Shown here: one piece after another, positions 44,535-53,732 of the stretch | Layout of the letters: every line of letters starts with the position of its first letter | Numbering within the stretch: the stretch's first letter is position 1 | Origin: Parerythrobacter_A sp963761775 | GTDB taxonomy: Bacteria; Pseudomonadota; Alphaproteobacteria; Sphingomonadales; Sphingomonadaceae | Reading direction: 5' to 3' | Assembly (NCBI GenBank): GCA_963761775.1 | Contig: CAVXIF010000003.1 | Location: forward strand, 62,001 to 126,000 | DNA: 64,000 nt | The notes under the pieces: generated by a model | What the model was told of the DNA's origin: nothing | Databases searched by the model: none | What the model saw: the letters and a program-made list of their open reading frames with translations, nothing else | Translations under genes and position numbers: made by a program

Positions 44535-46046
44535 CTATTCGGCCGGTTCCAGCATGTTGTCGGCAAGCGATGGCACGGCTTTCGGACCTTCGCGGAACGC
44601 CAGAATGCCGTCATACACGTCTTCGGCCATATATTTGCGGTCCGCGCGATAATCCTGGTTGAGCCGCCACGGATAGCCAACCGCGCTTTTGGGCATCAGA
44701 TGCCGCCCGCGCTGGATATAGCCGGAGGAAAAGTCGAAGATGTCGTCCTCTTCCAGTTCGGCTTCCTGTTGCGGCGTCAGCACCGGGACGGCGATGGCAT
44801 TGCCGCCTTCCTCCATCCGGTTCAGCACGCGGCAAATGAAATCCGCATTGAGATCGGCGCGCAATGTCCAGCTGGCGTTGAGATAGCCGAACACCACCGC
44901 CAGGTTCGGCACGTTGGAGAACATGCAGCCCTTGTAGTAGAAGTGCTGTGTGAAATCGACCGGCGCACCGTCCATGCTGATCGCGATCTTGCCCGTCATG
45001 GCGAGCGTCAGGCCGGTGGCGGTGACCACCACATCGGCGGGAATGGTCTTGCCGCTTTCCAGTTCGATGGTGTTGCCTTTGAATTGTGCGATCCGGTCCG
45101 TCATGACGCGCGCCTTGCCAGCTTTCATGGCGACGAACAGGTCATCGTCAGGCACAGCGCACAGCCGCTGGTCCCACGGTCCGTAAGGCGGAGTAAAGTC
45201 CGCCATGTCGGTATCGGCGGGCAGCGACTTCTTCAGCCGCTTGGTCAGCATCCTGGAAAACTTTTCCGGCTTGCCGCGCGCCCGCTTGAAGCCCCAGTCG
45301 CTGACCAGCACGTTTTTCCACCGCGTGACGCGATAGGCCACGTCGTGCGGCAGTACCTTGCGCAAGGCGTTGGCGATCCGGTCGCGACTGGGCAGGCCGA
45401 ACATCCAGGTCGGCGTGCGCTGCAGCATGGTAACGCGCTTCGCGGCGTCGGTCATTGCCGGCACGATCGTCACGGCCGTGGCACCGGAGCCAATGACGAC
45501 GACTTCCTTGCCGGCATAGTCCAGATCGTCCGGCCAGAATTGCGGATGCACGACTTCGCCTGTGAACTGGCTGGTATCGAACCCGGCATCGTGCGGCTGG
45601 TCGTAATCGTAATAGCCGGAGCCGAGATAGAGGAAGCGCGCGGTCAGCGCCTGCTCCCCGTCGACCGTCTCGACCGTAAGGCGCCAACGCGCATCGCCGC
45701 TGTGCCAGTCGGCGGTCAGGACGCGGTGGCCGAACCGGATATGGCGTTCGATATCGTGCTTGCGAACGACCTTTTTCAGGTAGGTGAGAATCGCGTCGCC
45801 GCCCGCAATGGATTCCTCGTCGGTCCACGGCTCGAAAGAATAGCCCAGCGTGTGCATATCGCTGTCCGACCTCACCCCGGGATAGCGGAACAAGTCCCAG
45901 GTGCCGCCGATATTGTCCCGCCCTTCGAGGATCGCATAGCTGCGGCCCGGGCATTGCATCGCCATATGCGCGGCCATGCCGATGCCGGAAATACCCGCGC
46001 CCACGATCAGGACGTCGAAATCGGGTGCGCTTTGCTTGCCGGTCAT
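44535..46046 (-). CDS. Flavin monooxygenase, Baeyer-Villiger type
   Basis: A 503-residue FAD/NADPH enzyme. The FAD-binding Rossmann motif is VLIVGAGISGIGMAAHM, the GGTWDLFRYPGVRSDSDMH block follows, and the complete Baeyer-Villiger fingerprint FxGxxxHxxxW is visible as FTGEVVHPQFWP. The NADPH Rossmann motif is VVVIGSGATAVTIVPAM. Such enzymes insert oxygen next to a ketone or oxidise heteroatoms. The substrate is not known. It overlaps the operon of the CinA-domain gene (1 base apart) and diverges from the TonB receptor at 46145, 98 bases away. Confidence 0.88.
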   Translation of the reverse strand: MTGKQSAPDFDVLIVGAGISGIGMAAHMAMQCPGRSYAILEGRDNIGGTWDLFRYPGVRSDSDMHTLGYSFEPWTDEESIAGGDAILTYLKKVVRKHDIERHIRFGHRVLTADWHSGDARWRLTVETVDGEQALTARFLYLGSGYYDYDQPHDAGFDTSQFTGEVVHPQFWPDDLDYAGKEVVVIGSGATAVTIVPAMTDAAKRVTMLQRTPTWMFGLPSRDRIANALRKVLPHDVAYRVTRWKNVLVSDWGFKRARGKPEKFSRMLTKRLKKSLPADTDMADFTPPYGPWDQRLCAVPDDDLFVAMKAGKARVMTDRIAQFKGNTIELESGKTIPADVVVTATGLTLAMTGKIAISMDGAPVDFTQHFYYKGCMFSNVPNLAVVFGYLNASWTLRADLNADFICRVLNRMEEGGNAIAVPVLTPQQEAELEEDDIFDFSSGYIQRGRHLMPKSAVGYPWRLNQDYRADRKYMAEDVYDGILAFREGPKAVPSLADNMLEPAE

Positions 46047-46144
46047 CTTGCACTTGCTCCTTCGATACCGAGCCTAAGCCAAAGCGACGCGCAATCCTAG
46101 TCCGCCTGTTTCCAGCGGCAGCGGAGCACGATAAGGCGCGGACC

Positions 46145-48164
46145 ATGCGTTACCCGTTGAGCTTCCTTGCAATTTTCGCTGCTGTACCCGTGCAGGCGCA
46201 GACCACTTCCGCCGATGACAACGGCGAAGCTGAGGACGATATCGTCATCACCGGCACTGGTTTGCCAGATACGCCGGGGGCGGTGGCCTACTCCACGCGC
46301 ATAATCGATGCCGAACAAATCGCCACGGTGCCCAGCGGGCGGATCGAGGATGCACTTGGCGCGGTGGCTGGGTTCCAGCAATTCCGGCGTTCCGATTCCC
46401 GTTCCTCCAACCCCAGCGCGCAGGGTGTGACGCTGCGCGCGCTGGGCGGCAATGCGACCAGCCGGGCGCTGGTGCTGCTGGACGGGGTACCGGTCGCCGA
46501 CCCGTTCTTTGGCTATATTCCGCTGTCCGCCATCGACCCTGCTCGGCTGGGCAGCATCGCGGTGACGCGCGGGGGCGGCTCCGGACCGTTCGGCGCGGGC
46601 GCGCTGGCCGGGACGATTGCGCTGGAAAGCGCCGATCCCGATTCCCGCGAAGCGGTGCTGGCAGCGCTGCTGGCCAATGATCGCGGCGCGACCGAAGCAA
46701 GCGCGAGCCTTGCGGTACCGGTGGGCGAGGGATCGGTCCTTGCGGGCGGTCGCTGGGATCGCGGACGCGGGTTCTTCACCACGCCAGCGGAGCAGCGCGT
46801 GCCTGCCACGGCACGGGCGCGGTTCGATAGCTGGTCTGCCGACTTGCGCGCCGAGGTGCCAGTGGCAGATGCCGTCGAAATGCAGGCGCGTATCGGCCTT
46901 TTCGACGACCGGCGCACGCTGCGCTTCGACGGTGCGGATTCGCGCAGCCGGGGGCAGGATGCCAGCCTGCGTTTCGTCGGGACCGGACGCTGGCAATTCG
47001 ATGCGCTCGGCTATGTGCAGGCGCGCAATTTCTCCAATATCGTCATCAGTTCAACCCGCTTCGTGAAGGTGCTGGACCAGCGCAATACGCCCTCCACCGG
47101 GCTGGGCGGCAAGCTGGAATTGCGCCCGCCGGTCGGCTCTGACCATGTGCTGCGCCTCGGCGTGGATTACCGCCGTGCCGAAGGTGAATTGCAGGAGAAT
47201 GCGTTCAGCGCCTTCAGCGGCACTCTGCGCGAGCGACGCCGCGGTGGTGGGCGGACCAGCGATCTGGGTTTGTTTGTGGAAGACGACTGGACGCTGGGCG
47301 CGCTGGTGCTGACCGGTGGCGTGCGTGCCGACCGCACCATGATCGAGAACGGTTTTTTCACCGCGCGCGATGCAGCGGGCGGACTGGTGAGCGATTTGCG
47401 CGCGGCGGATCGCAGCGACTGGACGGTGACGTATCGCGGCGGGGTGGCATACACCGTATCGGACACGCTTCGGCTGCGCGCTGCCGCGTATCGCGGGCTG
47501 CGGCTGCCGACGCTGAACGAATTGTACCGCCCCTTCGTCATTTTCCCCATAGTGACACAAGCGAACGCGGCGCTGGAGAACGAGGAGTTGCAGGGGTTCG
47601 AAGCGGGGATCGACCTGACGCCTGCCAAAGGTGTCGCCCTGACGCTGACCGCCTTCGACAACCGGGTGGAGAACGCCATCGCCAATGTCACGCTGACGCC
47701 GATCTTGCGCCAGCGTCGCAACCTTCCCGCTATCGAGGCGCGGGGCGTTGAGGCGGGCCTGTCGGTATCGCGCGGCATCGTCTCGCTAGACGCGACGGCG
47801 ACCTATACCGATGCGGCGGTGGAGGGACGCGGTGCGTCGGCTGGCACTGGACGGGTTCCGCCCCGCGCAAAGTCCCGAGTTCGCTGCTGCCGCAACGGCT
47901 AGCGTGAGGCCCGCGCCGGGCTGGGTGCTGTCCGCGACGCTGCGCCATGTTGGTGCGCAGTTCGAGGATGATAACGAGAGCCAGCGCCTGCCGCCTGCAA
48001 CGACGCTGGGCGTTTATGCGCAGGTGCCGCTTTCCGGCGGTCTGTCGCTGGTACTGCGCGGGGAGAACCTGTTCGACGAAATGGTGGTAACGCGCAATTC
48101 GGGCGGGGCGATCGATCTGGGTGCCCCGCGCACCGCGTGGGCAGGGCTGCGCTTCGGCTATTGA
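46145..48164 (+). CDS. TonB-dependent receptor, BtuB-like size (one-base frameshift)
   Basis: About 672 residues after removal of one base. Signal peptide (LSFLAIFAAVPVQA), a TonB-box-like EDDIVITGTG, plug with IEDALGAVAGFQQFRRSDSR and GVTLRALGGNATSRALVLLD, then a barrel ending GLRFGY. The frame changes near 47822 (GAGGGACG; one G fewer runs into LALDGFRPAQSPEFA). It resembles compact vitamin B12/siderophore-type receptors, but no cobalamin riboswitch is visible in the 98-base leader. The stop overlaps the convergent acyltransferase gene by seven bases. Confidence 0.85.
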
Positions 48165-49186
48165 ACGACGGAGGCGCGCTGGTCGGGCATTCCCATCGAG
48201 ACGAGTAGCGGATCGTCCACCTGCCTTGCCTTGAAGGCGGCCCGGTCGGTCAGGCCACGCCAATTGGCGAGGACAAGTGATTGCGCCACCGCGCCGCCCA
48301 GCGTGGTGCCGGGTCCGGTCACGATGAACAGGTCCGGCGCAAACTCGCGTGCGGCGATTCTGACGGCGCGGGTGAAGTCGTACCCTCGTGTTACCTGCGC
48401 GCCGAGTGTGTAGTCGCGCAAGGCTGCGGTATCGACGCTGTGCGGCCACCAGATCGATCCGCGCCCGTCGATCAGCGGCAGGGCGGGCTGTGCGAACAGG
48501 TCTTGCGACAAAGCTGCCTGCCCCTGCTGCGCCACGGGTTCCTGCAAGGCAGTGTGGAACGCGGCGTGGTTGGCAAGGCGCAGCGGGAAGCGGTCGGCTA
48601 TTCGTGGAACGGCGGTTTCGAAAGCGCGCAAGCCGGCCTCATTACCCGCCAGCACCAGCATTCCGCCAAGGTCGATGGAAAGCGCCAGCGTGGTGTCTCC
48701 ATTGCCGTTTATGCTGTCCACGATGTTTAGCAACTCGGCCTTGCGCGCAGCATCGGGTCGCCAGTCTTCGCCAAGGAAGGGATAGACCAGCTGCCCGCCG
48801 ATCAGCGCCTGCTGCATCAGCGCGCCCATCGTGTTGGCGATGGTGAAGCCGTCCTGTGGTGTAGTCGCGCCGGCGCAGGCGAGGGCGGAATACCAGCCCA
48901 TCGAATTGCCGGTGACTGCGACGACGTCGATCTCTTCGCGGTCGATGGCGGAGAAATCGCCCAAAGTTGCGGCGTAGATCAGCGCCGAGGCATTGTCGCC
49001 GCGCGTATGTTTCGCAAGGCTGAAACGGTCCGCGCCGTCCAGTTCGGAAAGCGTAGCCTGTCCAGCCGCACGCCGCTGATCGTCGAACTCCGCAAGCATG
49101 GCGGTGTCGCCGTAGCGCGCGAGATAGCCTAGTTCGGCGGCATTGTAGGTGCCGCGTCCCGGACAGATGACGACTGCGGTTTTCAT
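48158..49186 (-). CDS. FabD-like acyltransferase
   Basis: A 342-residue protein resembling malonyl-CoA:ACP transacylase. It has AVVICPGRGTYNAAELGYLA at the start, the nucleophile Ser in VTGNSMGWYSALA (GxSxG-type, GHSLGEY in FabD), QQALIGGQLVYPF, and the catalytic-type His in LANHAAFHTAL. The sequence is clearly divergent from housekeeping FabD. ATG 49184-49186 overlaps the stop of the E1 gene (ATGA), so the two proteins are made together. That suggests the acyltransferase acts on an acyl group from the E1 reaction, or on its product, but this is inference. Confidence 0.75.
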   Translation of the reverse strand: MKTAVVICPGRGTYNAAELGYLARYGDTAMLAEFDDQRRAAGQATLSELDGADRFSLAKHTRGDNASALIYAATLGDFSAIDREEIDVVAVTGNSMGWYSALACAGATTPQDGFTIANTMGALMQQALIGGQLVYPFLGEDWRPDAARKAELLNIVDSINGNGDTTLALSIDLGGMLVLAGNEAGLRAFETAVPRIADRFPLRLANHAAFHTALQEPVAQQGQAALSQDLFAQPALPLIDGRGSIWWPHSVDTAALRDYTLGAQVTRGYDFTRAVRIAAREFAPDLFIVTGPGTTLGGAVAQSLVLANWRGLTDRAAFKARQVDDPLLVSMGMPDQRASVVQ

Positions 49187-51409
49187 GGTCTTTCCAACAG
49201 CGCGGTGGCGTGTTCGACGATACCGGCGACGTTCGGCATGGTGGCGGCATAGGCCGGGCCGGTCGGGATGAAGCTGTCCTCCGCACAATAGCGCGCACAG
49301 GGCAGCGCAGTGCGTTCGGCCAGCAGGGTCATCAGCCCCTCGGCGACACTGCCCGAACGGCGCGTTTCGTCCACGATCAAAACCGCGCCGACTCTGCCGA
49401 GCGCGACGACTAACGAATCGGCTGGAAGCGGCGCGAGCCAGTGCAGGTCGATGACGCGCGCGCCAATGCCAGCAGCGGCAAGAATGCGCTGTGCCTGCAA
49501 GGCCATCGGCACACCATTGCCGAAGGTCACGATGGCAAGGTCCGTCCCGTCGCCATGTGTTGTAACCTTGCCGGAACCGATGCGTTCGGCGGGCAGCGGA
49601 TAGGCGCTGAGCCAGCCGTCGTCGCCCGCCTCGTGCAAATCGCGGCGACCGTACAGCGCGATCGGTTCGAGGAAGACAACCACCCGCTGCTCCTCGCGCG
49701 CCAGCCGCACGCATTCGCGCAGCAACCGCGCGGCATCCGCACCGTTGGACGGGCAACATACGATAACACCCGGCACATCGCGCAAGGCGGCCAGGCTGTT
49801 GTCGTTGTGGAAATGGCCACCGAAGCCGCGCTGGTAGCCAAGCCCGGCAATCCGCACGACCATCGGGTTGGTATACTGCCCGTCCGAAAAGAACGGCAGC
49901 GTCGCCGCTTCGCCGCGTATCTGGTCCTCGGCATTGTGGTAATAGGCGAGGAACTGGATTTCGGGGACGGGCAGGATACCATTATGCGCGCAGCCGATGG
50001 CGGTGCCGAGAATGGACTGTTCGTCCAGCAGGCTGTCGATCACCCGCGCCCGCCCGAACCGCTTGGCAAGCTTCTGCGTGACGCCATAGACGCCGCCTTT
50101 CGCACCGATGTCCTCGCCCATCAGCGCGATTTCGCGATGCTCCAGCATAAGGTCGGTCAGCGCCCAGTTGATGCAGCGGCTCATGATTTGCGGCTGTGCG
50201 TGCTGCTTCCAGTCGGCGCCGAAAGCGGTTTCGCGTTGCGCATCGGTGGGCGGGACAATTTCTGCGCGCGCGCGTTTTGGCGGGATGATGGACGCCATCA
50301 CCTGTTGTGCCGTTTCGAGGCGGGGCAGGGCGCAGATATCGGCGCGGATACGCTCCACCCGCGCCAGTGTTTCGTGGTATATCGCCAGTACCTGCGACAC
50401 GGTCCAGCGCGCCGCTGTCGCGCAGCTGGCGGGCAAGGTGCAGCAACGGATCGTCGGCCTCCTCCGCTTCGACCTCGGTGCGCGCGCGATAGGCAGTCTG
50501 CACATCGGCGCCCGCATGGCCATATAGCCGCACGGTGTCGATATGCAGGAAGGCTGGCTTGCGCGTCGTCCGGACATGCGCGGCGGCGGCACGAGCTGTC
50601 TTTAGCGTCGCCGCAAAATCGCGTCCGTCGCACGCGAAGTAGCCCAGTTCGGGGCGGTTGGCATAGCTTGCCGCGATCCAGCCTCCGGGTGTCTTGGTGG
50701 AAATGCCGATGCCGTTATCCTCGCATACCCACAGCACCGGCATCGGCACCTTGGAAAACGCGGTCCAGCAGCTTGCGTTGATGGCACCCAGTGCGGTGGA
50801 ATGGTTGGCGGATGCATCGCCGAAACTGGCCATCACGATCCCGTCGCGCGGCAGGGTTCGGTGTTCGGGTTGCACTCTGTTGGCAAGGCCGATGGAGTAG
50901 GCCGCGCCCATCGCTTTGGGCAGATGACTGGCGATGGTGCTGGTCTGTGGCGGGATATTGAGCACCTTCGATCCCAGCACCTTGTGTCGTCCGCCGCTGA
51001 TCGGATCGGCGGTGGAACAGGCAAAGCTGGCGACCATGTCCCACGCGACGTTTTGCCCGCCGACCTGCGCCGCGCGCTCTATCTGGAACGCGGCATCGCG
51101 GTAATGCAGGAACGCCATGTCGGTCGGGCGCAAGGCCGCAGCGACGGCGGCCATCGCCTCATGGCCGGACGAACCGATGGTGTAATAGCCTTCGCCAGCC
51201 GCCTGCATCGCGCGCGCCACGATATCGAGCGCGCGGGTCAGGCAGGCGGAGCGATATAGCTGGACCAGCGCGCTTTGCACGACGCCGTCCGGCGTGGGTC
51301 CATGCGGCAGGTCGCCCGCAGCAACGCGCCGCAGGAAGTTTTCGTGAACGATGCCGGCGCGATCCATTATCGATGCGATAGGCGGGCGTGACGCTGCGCG
51401 AAACCCCAC
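49183..51409 (-). CDS. Fused alpha/beta 2-oxoacid dehydrogenase E1 (one-base frameshift)
   Basis: About 741 residues after repair. The N-terminal half is E1-alpha-like (GYYTIGSSGHEAMAAVAAAL, FLHYRDAAFQIERA and the thiamine-diphosphate loop FGDASANHSTALGAINAS). The C-terminal half is E1-beta-like (ALMGEDIGAKGGVYGVTQKL, IDSLLDEQSILGTAIG, and a transketolase-C end). The frame changes at about 50390-50405, and the span is 3n+1. It resembles branched-chain 2-oxoacid dehydrogenase E1 subunits joined in one chain. No E2 or E3 gene lies nearby. A second in-frame ATG at 51367 is possible. It diverges from the Crp-type gene at 51567. Confidence 0.82.
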
Positions 51410-51566
51410 ATACGATGCTACCGCTCAGGTTGCATCGTTTCCACGCAACACCAATTTGATTTTATTGCATTAAGCGCAGTCAAAACTACTGGTGGCGATG
51501 CATTTTCCGTGGTCTACCGGAAGGAAGCATGCGGGTCGCGGAACCGGCAGCCAAATGGGGGTAAGG

Positions 51567-52328
51567 ATGACGGAGCAGGCAGATTATCCGTTGACGCACA
51601 GGTTCCTGCAAGGGCGGCTGAGGCACGCCCTGTCGCGCGAAGAAAAGGCTATTGTCGAAAACCTGATCGACGAAATCAGGATCGTCGAGGGTGACGAGAT
51701 ACTCATAAATCGCGGCGATCTGGTGCATCACAGCACGATGCTGATCGAAGGGTACATGCTGCGCACGATCCACGGACAGGGCCACCGTGCCATCGTCGGG
51801 TTTCAGGTGCCCGGAGATTTCGTCGATCTTCATGCATTCGCCCTGAAGCGGCTGGATCATGACCTGATGGTTATCGGAGGCGCGAAGATCGGCCTTGTGC
51901 CGCATGAGGCGATCAAGCGTCTGCATGGCGAACAACCGCACCTGGTGCGGCTGTTCTGGTTCTCCACGCTTCTGGACGCTGCCATCCATCGCGAATGGAT
52001 ATCGAAAAGCGGGCAACTGCGTGCCGCCGGACGCGTGGCGCACCTTATTGCGGAAATATGGTATCGCTTGCGCATGGTCGAGCTGGGCGGGGATGGCGGC
52101 TTCCAGACGCCGCTAACACAAGCGCATCTAGCCGCGATTTGCGGTATTTCGACGGTGCATATCAGCCGCACACTGACCGACCTGCGCGATGGCGGTGTGG
52201 TCGATTTCCGGCGCGGGCGGATTACCATCCTCGATGCTGAAAAACTGAAGGCGATGGGCAAGTTCGACCCGATATACCTTTATGGGGAAGGCGGCCTGGC
52301 CGTTGGCGACGAGCTGACCAAGAACTGA
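51567..52328 (+). CDS. Crp/Fnr-family transcriptional regulator (paralogue 2)
   Basis: A 253-residue regulator, clearly a paralogue of the protein at 3429-4211. Shared blocks include GDFVDLHAFALKRLDHDLM, FWFSTLLDAAIHREWIS and the HTH AAICGISTVHISRTLTDLRD, ending FDPIYLYGEGGLAVG. No Fnr cysteine cluster is visible. ATG 51567 is chosen because GGGGG lies upstream and it matches the start of the paralogue. It diverges from the E1-acyltransferase operon across 157 bases and ends 4 bases before the convergent DUF1989 gene, so it may control one of these units. Confidence 0.9.
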   Translation: MTEQADYPLTHRFLQGRLRHALSREEKAIVENLIDEIRIVEGDEILINRGDLVHHSTMLIEGYMLRTIHGQGHRAIVGFQVPGDFVDLHAFALKRLDHDLMVIGGAKIGLVPHEAIKRLHGEQPHLVRLFWFSTLLDAAIHREWISKSGQLRAAGRVAHLIAEIWYRLRMVELGGDGGFQTPLTQAHLAAICGISTVHISRTLTDLRDGGVVDFRRGRITILDAEKLKAMGKFDPIYLYGEGGLAVGDELTKN

Positions 52329-52332
52329 GCCC

Positions 52333-52950
52333 CTATATCGAGGGTTTCGGCGTCGTCTTGGCCGATGCGATCGTATAGTCGATCGGTTTGAATTCGCCAC
52401 CGTTCGAAGCATAGGCCGAACAGGCCGTGAGCCCTATGACGAGGTTCATCTTCGCTTCAAACACGATCCGGTCGCCGGGCTTGCCGGTTGGTGGCAGCAC
52501 TTCCAGCCTGCCGGTTTCGCCATCTACAGGCACATTCATGAACACGTTGAAGGCCACCGGAATTGCGTCCGGTTCGACACCGTAGGGTTCCAGTGCGGCG
52601 GCAAGATTGCCGAAACAGCCGCGATGGACGGGATGTTCGGGATAAAAATGGCGGAAGGTCGCTTCGCTGCAGGGCGTCAGCAGGAAATCGTGACAGCCTA
52701 CGGTGTCTTCCACGATATGCAGCATCGGGTTCGACCGGTTCGACCAAAGCGTGTTGCCGGTGGTGAGCGCGATAGTTTCTTCGTAATCAAACGTGCGCCC
52801 GTTGGAGACCACCTCGCGGATGTCCTGCGCATTATAGGCAAGCAGGTCGGCAACCTGGGTGCCGAGCGGGTCGATCACGGTCAGGCGTTCGCCTGCGGCC
52901 AATTCGAACGCAACACCGCTGCGTGGCGGTATGCGTATGGCGCTTGTCAT
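52333..52950 (-). CDS. DUF1989 (urea carboxylase-associated) family protein
   Basis: A 205-residue protein of the DUF1989 family. The family core is visible: IPPRSGVAFELAAGERLTVI, GTQVADLLAYNA, CHDFLLTPCSEATFRHFY, FNVFMNVPVDGETGRLEVLP and SAYASNGGEFKPIDY. Related proteins elsewhere form the carboxyguanidine deiminase of the guanidine carboxylase pathway. The residues CHD and CSEAT could be metal- or active-site ligands (inference). The ATG overlaps the stop of the GntA-like gene (ATGA at 52947-52950), so the two proteins should work on linked substrates. Confidence 0.85.
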   Translation of the reverse strand: MTSAIRIPPRSGVAFELAAGERLTVIDPLGTQVADLLAYNAQDIREVVSNGRTFDYEETIALTTGNTLWSNRSNPMLHIVEDTVGCHDFLLTPCSEATFRHFYPEHPVHRGCFGNLAAALEPYGVEPDAIPVAFNVFMNVPVDGETGRLEVLPPTGKPGDRIVFEAKMNLVIGLTACSAYASNGGEFKPIDYTIASAKTTPKPSI

Positions 52951-53660
52951 TGCGTGTCGGTCCCATTGTCGCGGCGGCTGACAAAAGGTGCGCGCCAGTC
53001 GTCATCGACTTGCCGCCCGCTATACTGGCGTGCCTCGCTGGTTTCGCCGTGGATCGCAAGCATCGGGTTGATATCGCCCGCCAGTTGCTCATCCCGTTTC
53101 AGGATCGCTTCGCGCATCCGGGCATAGCGATTCTGTTCGCGCAGGCGCACGAATTGGTCGTGCAGGTTGAAGACCATGACGGGCCGGCGGAACCGGCGGG
53201 CAGGGCGCGAGGCCTGCGCATGCATCCCGACCACGAAATACGCTTCGCCGCCGAAACTCAATCCAAAATGGGGGTCTTCCGGGTCCGAACTCACGGCCTC
53301 GTCATAGGGTTGGCCGCGCCATTCGTCCTTGTCGGTCAGCGACTGAATACGGTTCCACATGGCGGTCTCGAACTCCGCTTCGGTTCCGTTGAACGGTTCC
53401 CGAAACACGAAGGCGAGCGAGCGAAACCCCTCGGGGTCGGCCGCATAGTCCTTCGACCATGCCAGCAGCGCTTCATGCATGGTAAGATCGTCCCAGCTGC
53501 TGTCGATATCGCGACACGCGACGATGTTCAGCGTACCGCGCGCCAACGCGGATTTTGCCCCGACACACGGGAATACCGGCATTTCGACATGCGCGGCGAA
53601 GTCGGCGGCAAGCTGCGCATCGGCTTCGGAGAGGGATGAGTGGGCTCGCGGGCAGGCCAT
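52947..53660 (-). CDS. YqcI/YcgG-family, GntA-like heme N-hydroxylase candidate
   Basis: A 237-residue protein of the YqcI/YcgG family, which includes GntA and DcsA, heme enzymes that N-hydroxylate guanidino groups. The family opening FPCVGAKSALARGTL is visible near residue 30, followed by FREPFNGTEAEFETAMW, DPHFGLSFGGEAYFVVGMHA and VFNLHDQFVRLREQNRYARM. It is translationally coupled to the DUF1989 gene. It follows the RND efflux operon on the same strand after only 72 bases. No arginase-like or cyclisation gene of the known D-cycloserine or guanitoxin pathways is present. Its own substrate is unproven. Confidence 0.82.
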   Translation of the reverse strand: MACPRAHSSLSEADAQLAADFAAHVEMPVFPCVGAKSALARGTLNIVACRDIDSSWDDLTMHEALLAWSKDYAADPEGFRSLAFVFREPFNGTEAEFETAMWNRIQSLTDKDEWRGQPYDEAVSSDPEDPHFGLSFGGEAYFVVGMHAQASRPARRFRRPVMVFNLHDQFVRLREQNRYARMREAILKRDEQLAGDINPMLAIHGETSEARQYSGRQVDDDWRAPFVSRRDNGTDTQ

Positions 53661-53732
53661 GCGTGCGACATAGGCGCTGCGCGTAATAATGGCAGGGTTA
53701 TCTTTGATAAGTTAGCATAGGTCAATCCCGGC

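Noticed and set aside
46047..46144. A cobalamin riboswitch before the BtuB-sized receptor gene
   Set aside because: The gap is only 98 bases and no B12-box-like conserved segment was seen.
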